From Posidonia oceanica (taxonomy: Eukaryota > Streptophyta > Magnoliopsida > Alismatales > Posidoniaceae): a stretch of 64,000 bases of DNA. A program made the position numbers and the translations under genes. The notes below the pieces were generated by a model. It did no database searches, had not been told where the DNA came from, and saw only the letters and a program-made list of their open reading frames with translations. The stretch spans positions 3,286,001 through 3,350,000 of the forward strand of contig JAZBRS010000077.1 of assembly GCA_037176725.1 (NCBI GenBank). Direction: 5' to 3'. This document shows positions 56,203 through 64,000 of the stretch, piece after piece (positions within the stretch are counted from its first letter, which is position 1; each line of letters opens with the position of its first letter).

Positions 56203-58300
56203 TCAGCAACCTTGGGCCGAGGTGCTGAGACCGCTCCTGCGCCGCTGGTGCTGCCCTGGCGGCTTTGGTCACGTGATCTCTCATCCTTGCAGAGTTGTTC
56301 TGACTGAACCCAAAAGGTGGGAGACTGGAGAGATGGGACATCAACAAAAGTTGGTGCCAAGACAAAGACATGATGAGGATCCATCGGGGAGGAGATGAGG
56401 TCAGCAAGGACAGGAGTGATGAGATTGATCCCTGAGGTCCCCGCATCCTCAAAACACGCACACCCAGATGAAGGGTGGTCGGGTAGGCTAGGGTGCGTCG
56501 GTGCTGGCGAGGGTGCTGAATCTGCCTCTCGCACCCTGATGTTGTTGACATCAGGGTCAACCCAGTCCTGAATGATATCCCGGAGGGTGTGGCAATTATC
56601 AGTGGAGTGCCCCACGATGCGATGATAATCGCAATACGAGCTCACGTCAAACCACTTTGGAAGTGGGTCTGGTGGCAGGCAAGTTTCTGGGAGTCTTAAG
56701 AACAGTGCAACCTTGGGGAAGACGACACTCAGCGACCCAACTAGCGAAGTGTAGTCGCTCTCGGTGTGGCGAGATCATTTTTCCTTTGGTTGTGGTCCCG
56801 ACTGAGCTGGTGCGACGTGATGCACCGGCTTGTCCGAGGAGGTATCCAAAGAAGGCATGAGAGGAGGGGGAGAAGGTACCAGTTTGACCTGAGGCGCATC
56901 ATGAGTCCGTGAAAGTTGTCCAGTCGCGTTGACAATAACGAACTTGCTGTCAATCAAACCCTGGACAGCATCCCACAGGGTGATGCACTGATCCATTGTG
57001 TGGCCAATGGCACGATGATATTGACAATAAGTGGTGAGGTCATACCACTTAAGGACCAGGTTTGGAAAAGGATGCGAAGCTGGCTCCCTCAGTAGGGGTT
57101 GGACCATAGGATAAATTGCACTGAGGGATTCCGCCGGAGGGGTGTATTCATGAGGCTAATGCCGAGGCTTCCGTTGCTGCCTCTGGCCTTGGGAACATGA
57201 TGGGTTGTAGGAGCCACAAGATGTGGTTGTGCGGGGGACGTAAGAAGGGGTGAGTATGCAGAGATAGGGACCTGGATTATCCCAGCGTCAATGAGATCTT
57301 GAACCGTATTCTGCAAAGTGTAGCATTTGTCCATCAAAGGCCTAGTGTTCCGGTGGAACTTGCAGAACATGTTCAGCCTAAACCACTGTGGAAGAGGGTT
57401 CGGTGGTGGACGAGCCTCAGGGAGTGACAAAAGATGGGCAACCCTAGGGAAGAAAGAGCTAAGTGATGGGCCCAAGAGAGTGAAGTCAGAGGGCTGGCGC
57501 CGGGCATGCTTCATCTCCTGCTTCGGCTTTCGAGGAGTAAGAAGCATAGGAGGCGCAGGGCAGCTAGGGGGCACAACCAGAGCAAGATCAGGAAGTGCAA
57601 GAGATAGGGATGCTAGAGTAGAAAGCTAACTTTGCAAGGCTTGAGCTAGGGCCTGCATTTCTTGAGCCAATTGGGAGAAGGATTCGACGTGGGGGATAAT
57701 GTGGCTAGGGCAGTTGACCTAGAGGACATGGGGGACTCTATTGCGAGCACAACTGGCCCAAGATGAGGAGGCATGATAGGAGAATATGAAGGGAAAAAGA
57801 TACGTGCCTCAGCGCGAAGACCAAGAGTTGGACACAAAGGTGAGCTAAGACAAGGGTCAAAGGAGGACACAGCTGGTGAGGGACGTAAAGGTGTCATAGG
57901 TGGGGGAGGCGATATCCCAACATGAGACATTACAGGCGATCCCTGAGGCAAGGGAGCAGACTGGCTAAACAGAGGGACCACAGATGTAGGTGCAAAAGAC
58001 ACAATTGAAGGACAAGGAGACTAGCCGACAGACTAAGGAGACACCTAATAGCACGGTCCACTAGTGTCAAACAAAAGTGCAGGCTGATCCTGTGCTCAGC
58101 AGAAGGTGCCACAGGTAGAGAGGATACAAGGGCGTTTGGGCTCAGAAGCAAGCTGGGTGAAGGTGCCTGGAAAAGGGGACGAATGCCAGGTAGACAAGGT
58201 GGGGGAGACTAACCAACAACCCCAGAATCTGCCGAAGGTAGAGAGTCAAAGGATGGATTCTCCACGGTAATGGAGAAGATCCAAACAATAAGAAGTGATT
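56200..58300 (-). pseudogene. Rearranged gag of element D: core lost, knuckle module tripled
   Basis: A Pro/Ser-rich N-terminal part (58002-57646) ends in a helical QLAQEMQALAQAL stretch like that of A. The Retrotrans_gag core that should follow is absent. Instead three copies of a roughly 65-residue module follow (FP.V..LL.LPE.RPPPNPLP.WF then a knuckle): knuckles at 57364-57323 (FCKFHRNTRPLMDKC), 57026-56985 (YCQYHRAIGHTMDQC) and 56633-56592 (YCDYHRIVGHSTDNC). The first lacks the middle His (Pro in its place); the others keep C-x2-H-x4-5-H-x4-C. Modules 2 and 3 share a frame, module 1 is in another, and stops separate them, so the copy is dead now. The ancestral form may have been a knuckle-only nucleic-acid-binding protein. 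The start codon is not identified. Confidence 0.8.
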
Positions 58301-59279
58301 GGGACAGTTAGAAACTATAAGCAAGGATATGGAGCAAATGCGACCCGAAGACGCTCAATTGGGCGCGACTCAATACTTGCGTGGATAAACAAAGGTAGTT
58401 AGATGGCTGCATGGATAATAATTGTGGCATGAATGGCACACATGCAGATGAATGTCCTAATATGTGCTCTCTCACCATGCATGTCGTGAGTAGGCTGTCA
58501 ACTTTGGACTCTCATAGGGGTATATAGGTCTCTGACTCAAGGATAGAAAGTAGGTGCACGTTCTAAATCCTGGCCAAGGCTCAGGCAATAAACAGGTGGT
58601 GCGTTAAGAGCCTTGACCTTGCCAAAGCATGGGTTGTACCCTCTACTAACACCGACACGATCCCAGACAATGGGGGATAGATCGGCAACTCGTCCCTCGC
58701 CAAAGCCATAGAACAAGAGACCGTGACTGCCCTTCATAGACTGGTAGGTGGATTCAGAGGAGAGAAGATGCATGCACCTATATGACCATTCATGCAAGTA
58801 TGTTTGATATTTTTTACTTGATTTCTTTTTAACCAAGGGGATAGATGTGAATATATTGCTCTAGTTTTGCCTAGGGTACATTCTTACTTGCCATTTTTTA
58901 TTAAACCATAGGGGAAGCAATCACATCTCTAATTGTCCCTAGGATTAATGCGAAAAGGGGAAGAAAACATCCAAATGTGGCAAGCAAATATCAAACACCA
59001 CTTCAAAAAGCATGTGCATGGCATGTGCTAGTGTTGTGTCACATGATTTGTGAAAATAGAAAAACACTCAACACATCAAAAGGCATGTATAGCATGACAT
59101 GTGCGTGTGGTGGCATAACAAGCATGTGTAAAACAAACAACCACCAAGCAAAAGGCATGTATTATATATTATAACATCAGTAAGATGAATATAACAGAAA
59201 ATAAATGCCATAAAGTATAAGCAATCAAGCGAAAGCCACAAAGCGGAAAGGCGAAAAAATGAAAGCTGGTGTCTAGAGT
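58301..59279 (-). other. 5' leader of element D
   Basis: Non-coding. The block conserved with A and B leaders lies at about 58460-58760. 58780-59260 is A/T-rich without a recognised feature. Confidence 0.6.
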
Positions 59280-59296
59280 CCCTAGTGGAGTCGCCA
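59280..59296 (-). promoter_or_regulatory. Primer-binding site, element D
   Basis: TGGCGACTCCACTAGGG on the minus strand, two mismatches from the tRNA-Arg(ACG) complement. Confidence 0.8.
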
Positions 59297-59297
59297 G

Positions 59298-59713
59298 TTC
59301 CTGTGATCATGTTGGCGGCCAGCCAAGGGCCTAAAGCGACGGGTCACGACAACACGGTACATCCAAGGAAAACTCAACTCGAGGAAAACACTAGAAAGCA
59401 AAAGTGAAGGGAAAAAATAAAAAGACATGGAGTCGCAACCTAGTCTATTTGAAAACCTAAAGACGAGGAAAATCGGATGTGGAAAACATGCGAATAAATA
59501 ATGCAACTTGAAAACATGCTATTCCATCCTGAATGGATGTGACACAAGGTCATTGCAGTATAGAAAAAGGGTAAGGACTCCCGTTACGCATGGGAAAGGG
59601 GTTAGGCACCCCCATGTGTCCGAGTGAATCGGTCTTTCTAGGCCATTCCACTCATGTGTGGCTAATGTCGGCAATCAAATGCTATTTGATGTACACCCAA
59701 AGGTGATAGATGC
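59298..59713 (-). repeat. LTR end of element D, truncated by element E
   Basis: It holds a conserved-block copy (59521-59650) and a PBS-like relic (TTGCGACTCC, 59438-59429). Only the last 416 bp of the LTR are left of the E insertion; the rest should lie beyond 64000. Confidence 0.75.
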
Positions 59714-60279
59714 TGTAGTAATCCCAATCGGAAATCAGGCTTACTATTAGCGGCGATTGATCCGAGGAAGAGGCTCAACTCGAAAACACTTAAAATCGAG
59801 GAGAAAAGAGGAAGATAAGACAAATCAGAGTCGCCACCATGTCTATTATCAGAAGACAAGGAAAACCGAGGAAATGCGTGGATTAACACGCAAAACCAAG
59901 CAAGAAATGCAAAGCAAAGCAATGCAAAGGAAAACAAATGCAAATGAGATGACTCATGCCTAGGATAAAGGCGATATGGTCATTGCGGGCCAAAAGACTG
60001 GGCAAGGACTCCTGTTACGCGCGGGGAAGGTGTTAGGCACCCCCGACACGCTCGAGAATCGGTCTTTCTAGGCTTACGCTCGCATACGCAGGGAAATGCA
60101 GATTTGAATGCCTAAATGCCAATGAATGCTCAAGGTGTGCTCTAAGTGGTAGGATGCAATGCAGGGAAAGTAAACGTGCAGTCTAAGTGCTCAGCAGCGC
60201 TGTCTGTGTTTCGAACCGGGCGAAACCTGGTTCGTGAGAACTCCAGGTAGTAAGCATCACTGCCCTATATGCAAATGCA

Positions 60280-60600
60280 GGCGAAAAAGCAAAACAGCGG
60301 GAAAACCATGCAATGCAGGCGACATGCAAGAGAAAACGGCGCAAAACACGCAAAACGAGGCAAGAAACGAAAACGGCACGCGAAACGATGCAAAAAGACA
60401 AGATCATCATGCAAAACGAGCGAAAAAGCAAGGCGGCACGCAAAACGGTGCAAAGGACGAGGCGGGCATGCGAAACAGTGCCAAAACGAAAGCGAGCGCA
60501 TAAAACGGTGCCAAAAACAAAGCGGGCACGCGAAACGGTGTCAAAAGCGAAAGCGGGCACGCAAAACGGTGCCAAAGACGAAGCAAAACCTCGACAAAAA
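60280..60600 (-). repeat. GTTTTGC minisatellite in LTR E
   Basis: Minus-strand copies of CACCGTTTTGCGTGCC-like subunits, shorter and more diverged than in the A LTRs. Confidence 0.7.
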
Positions 60601-61033
60601 CATGCAGATGTAAATGCAAGAAAAGAGGGAACAAAGAGAGTGAAAGGAGAGGCAAACGGTATGTGTGTGAGAACAAATACTGTTTGAGGGCCGCACAGAG
60701 TAGGTGTGAAGACCTACACTGGGGAGAACAAGCAAGCAGAGGGATTACCACTGTTTTGTGACTGTTTCCCGCTAAACCGCTCCACGATGTGTCTCGCACG
60801 CTACCCAAAGCTCGCGGCGCGATCGGATCGTGGAAAAGGGGGAAGAAAGTCGCAATAAGTGGTGAATCCAGGGAAAACACAACACAAAACACCCAAGAGT
60901 ACGCGAAACGGGGATCTGAGTTGATAGACAGGAAGGGGAGGTCCTATTCTACATGCTCAAAGAGACGGAAAGCGAAAACAAAGCAAACTATGCAAATGGC
61001 ATGCTAATGAACGCAATGCAGGGGTTCGGGAGG

Positions 61034-61045
61034 ACATACCTGGGA
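61034..61045 (-). promoter_or_regulatory. LTR splice-donor-like site 2, element E
   Basis: CCCAG|GTATGTCC on the minus strand at 61040/61039, matching 9419/9420 and 18637/18638. Confidence 0.5.
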
Positions 61046-62943
61046 ATCCTGGGGCCTGATCTGAAATCTGCAGGGTCCATGCTGAAGAGCGCTTCGCCGT
61101 GGTCGCCTGGGCAGCTTGTTTGAGAAGATCCAACGGTCGGATTGGAAGATATCACAGCTTCAAGGCAGAGGGGCCAGAACAGGGGAGAAGAACAGATCTA
61201 AGTGTACAGGAGGTCCTAGGGGTGTGCAAAAGGTCCTCCCAGGTGAAAGGGAGCTAAGGGGGCTCTAGTGTGTGCAAAGGGATGCTAAGTGCAAGACTAA
61301 ATGAATGCAAGTGCATGCAAGAAGCAAGAAAAGACAAGAAGGGGGATTTTTAGAAAAAAACAGGAGTTCAAATGCCATTTTTAAAAGGAAGGTGGGCTTA
61401 AATGCAAAGTTTGGAAAAACATGGGGCTTTCAGGCAGGTTTTGAAAACAGGAGGAGACAGAGGGCAATTCTGCAAAGGATAGGGTTTTTAGAATGCAATT
61501 TTGAAAGAGGGTATGCATCAGAAGAAGTTTGGAAAGCAAAAGGCAAGCAAAAAGCAATTTTGAAAAACTCTGGGGTCTAAAATGTAATTTTTCCAGAAAA
61601 CAGGGTTCTGGGGAGTCTGGGAATGCAAGTGGAGGGCCTACATGCAATTTTGCAAACATGGGAGCTAAAATGCAATTTTAGGGGCAAAACAGGCATTTTA
61701 CATGATTTTATAATGATGCAAGGGACCTATGTGTCATTTTGAAATCATGCAGGGTCAAAAATGCAATTTAATATGCAAAATATGCACTGAAATCATGGTC
61801 TGTGGACTGACATGCAATTTTTAAAAGATGCAGGGGGAAAAATGCAATGTAATATGCTAAATATGCATGCCAAATGACTACTGTGCATTTAAATGGACCT
61901 AGATGCAAAAATGAGAAAACAGAAGGTAAAACATGCAATGCAGCATGCAAAATACGAAAATAAACACTAAGTTCTACAGTGCAGTGGACTAAGATGCAAA
62001 AATGACAAAAAACAGGGATCTAGAATGCAATATGATAAGGCAAAGTTCATGCATTTAAATTAAATAATCTACTGCAGGACTTATATGCAAAAATGAGAAA
62101 GCAGGAGGTAAAATATGCAATGCATCAACCAAAAATTAAAATCAGAACCTAAGTTACTACAGTGCATGGGATTTGAATGCAAAAACAGTAAATCACAGGG
62201 GTCCAGGATGCAATATGATAAGGTAAACTTGATGCATTTAAATTAAATGATCTACTGCAGGACCTGGATGCAAAAATTGAAAACAGAGGGGCTAAGCATA
62301 AATATTTATAACTAAACAGCACAGTAAAAGGACTGGATTGCAAATACAGAAAAGCACAGATATTTAAAGCAATTTAGCATGATTCTAAATCAAAAACATA
62401 GCAGATTAAATGGCATAAGGACTGAAACGCAAAAATGAGAGAACTTAAGCTAAACATGCAATATTCACCCAAAAAACTATACAAACGAAAAAATAAAACA
62501 ACAGTAACGGCCGACGGCCGTGAGCACTGTAGCAGCTGGCTGCCAGCGCTCGCGACCGCCGGCACAGGGCTGCTGGAGACGCGCTGTCGGGCGGAGGAGC
62601 TACTCTCGGAGCAGACGGAGGTCGGGCGGCGATCAGCGGAGGACGACGCAGCCTGGAGCGCACTGGAACGGTCGCCGGAGCTCTGCAGAGGTTCAGTAGG
62701 CTCGTCCGACCGTTCGACGCAGCGACGCTGTGTTCTAAGGGCCGGAGGAGCTTCCTGATGTCCATGCAGAGCTGAGGGGATCACCGGGGTCGCGTTCCGC
62801 TGGCTGGAGCGTCGCGATGGCCGGAGTACTGCGCCGGAGAAGATGACCGGACCGGCGAGCAGCAACGGAGCAGGAGGGCTGGAAACCTACTTCTAAAGGG
62901 CAGAGAAGCAGCAGGGGAAGAAGAGGGAGCTAAGGGTGTAAAG

Positions 62944-62955
62944 AATTACCTTTTC
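62944..62955 (-). promoter_or_regulatory. LTR splice-donor-like site 1, element E
   Basis: GAAAAG|GTAATT on the minus strand at 62950/62949, at the end of the GC-rich segment. Confidence 0.45.
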
Positions 62956-64000
62956 CCGCGTCTGAAACGCCCTCCCGACCTCAGTAGTTCCGGAGCTAGT
63001 CGGCGGCGTTCGTCCAGTCACTGCGGTGGTCGTCGGCCGCTCGCGAAGGTTGGAGCTGCCTCAGAACATCCTTCCGGTGCTCCTTGATCGACCGTACTGA
63101 AGCTCTACAGCTCGGGTGAGGATTCGGCACTTTTGGGTTCAGAGGATGCTGCCGGAGGTGGGGGGCTTTGTTTGCTGCTCGTCGGACCTGATGGAGCCTT
63201 CCGGGAGGTAGCTGGAGGTTCGGAGAGTGGTTCTGAATAGCTGGCCTGGGTTTCTGGAGAGTGTGGAGGGAGTTTGCAGGTTGGGTCGGTTTCTGGTCAG
63301 GAGGAGACACAGGTGTTTGTTGTGAAGTTTGTGGTCTGTGGTGAACAGCCGGGCTTGAAGTCTGGTGTTTTGGAAAGGTGGAGGTCAGGCGGATTTCTGG
63401 GTGGATTTTGGGAAGAAGCTGCGGGCTGTGGTGAAGGATTTTCAATGGAGAGGGTCGTTCTAGAAGGTGTTGGGTGCTGAAGCTTTGGAGATCGATTCTG
63501 GGAAGGAAACAGGAGTTTTTTGGGTTCTGGAAGAAGGGTGAGAGAGCTGGAGACTTGGTGTTTTCAGAGTGTGCCAAAGATCCCCCGGTTGTGAAGGAAG
63601 AAAATTGGTTTTGATCTCTCTTTCTCTCCACTGAATTCAATGGTCTGAGGTCAAAGGAATGGATTTCTGCCATTGTTGGCAGAGCATGGGAGAGGTTGCT
63701 GGGCTGGTCTTCGGCCACAGGGCATGGTGGTGATGGAGGGGAGTCCCTGGTGGTGTCAGGCGGAAGTTTGAAAAAGAGAGGGGTTGGCTGTCGTTTCTGG
63801 TTGTGAGAGGAGGAGGAGAAGAATGGAAGAAGAAGAAGAGAAGGAGGGAAAGAGGAGGGGCGAACGGGCTGTGGGCCGGAGAAAAGAAAGAAAAAAAGAA
63901 AAGAAAAGAGACGGGCTGATTGGGCCCAGCAAGGAAAGAGAGGAAAGAAAAAAGAGAAGGAAGAAAGAAAGAAAGAGAGGAAAAAAAGGGGAGAAATAAA

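Larger units (their letters stand above)
53966..59713 (-). mobile_element. Element D, minus-strand Ty3/gypsy element, internal region and LTR remnant
   Basis: Read on the minus strand: LTR end (59713-59298), primer-binding site, leader, rearranged gag (58300-56200), donor-like site, family C-terminal remnant (55846-55773), non-coding 3' region (55770-53966), probably continuing into the 77-bp array. The 3' LTR is not seen. The LTR is interrupted at 59713/59714 by element E. Confidence 0.75.
59714..64000 (-). mobile_element. Element E, minus-strand A-type LTR, cut by the window end
   Basis: On the minus strand this is the 3' end of an A-type LTR (ending GGATTACTACA at 59714). In order away from that end: PBS-like relic (59836-59827), conserved block (60075-59955), GTTTTGC minisatellite (60600-60280), donor-like site 2 (61040/61039), T-rich part with TTGCAT repeats (61260-62480), GC-rich segment after donor-like site 1 (62950/62949), and CT-rich sequence at the window end. 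It lies inside the LTR of D, with GATGC as the candidate target-site duplication. About 4.3 of an expected 5.7 kb is visible. Confidence 0.85.

Overview
The window is nuclear DNA of a seed plant, most likely an angiosperm with a large genome. It is a nest of long-terminal-repeat (LTR) retrotransposons and holds no host gene, rRNA gene or true tRNA gene that I can recognise. The evidence is: plant-type Ty3/gypsy gag, retropepsin and G-patch modules; primer-binding sites complementary to the 3' end of plant tRNA-Arg(ACG); LTRs of 2.6 to 5.8 kb beginning TGTAGAC; and premature stops that are mostly CAG to TAG or CGA to TGA, as expected from decay of plant CHG/CG methylation. The elements look most like the Tat/Ogre side of Ty3/gypsy (tRNA-Arg primer, about 23 kb length, repeat-rich 3' region), but no reverse transcriptase, RNase H or integrase was found anywhere. 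All copies are therefore non-autonomous as seen here. The species cannot be named from the sequence.

Layout. 1-10828: element I, the 3' part only (broken gag, long non-coding 3' region, 3' LTR 5035-10828). 10829-11743: a 50-bp tandem array lying exactly between two LTRs. 11744-14424 plus 37374-38647: one LTR of element B, split by element A. 14425-37368: element A, a complete 22.9-kb element with 5.66-kb LTRs, a CCTAT target-site duplication, a tRNA-Arg primer-binding site, a 1.7-kilocodon gag-protease frame broken by one stop, and a separate 400-residue plant-mobile-domain protein where pol would be expected. 38648-41190: leader and broken gag of B, joined by an illegitimate junction to element C (41191-50666; leader, broken gag, hairpin-rich 3' region, 3' LTR 48070-50666). 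50667-53965: about 43 copies of a roughly 77-bp repeat, each with two hairpins. 53966-59713: element D on the minus strand, whose gag has lost its core and tripled its zinc-knuckle module. 59714-64000: a minus-strand LTR of another element (E), cut by the window edge.

How the parts work together (inference). Every LTR has a GC-rich leader segment ending in a splice-donor-like site. LTRs I, A and E have a second donor further on, and A, B and C have an acceptor just before the gag ATG. The primer-binding site lies inside this predicted leader intron, so spliced RNA would serve translation and unspliced RNA reverse transcription. The 3' internal regions carry arrays of short hairpins whose two arms change together, a three-arm module that can fold in two ways, tRNA-like units, and a conserved hairpin overlapping the polypurine tract. 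These RNA-like structures and the plant-mobile-domain gene are the most unusual content of the window.
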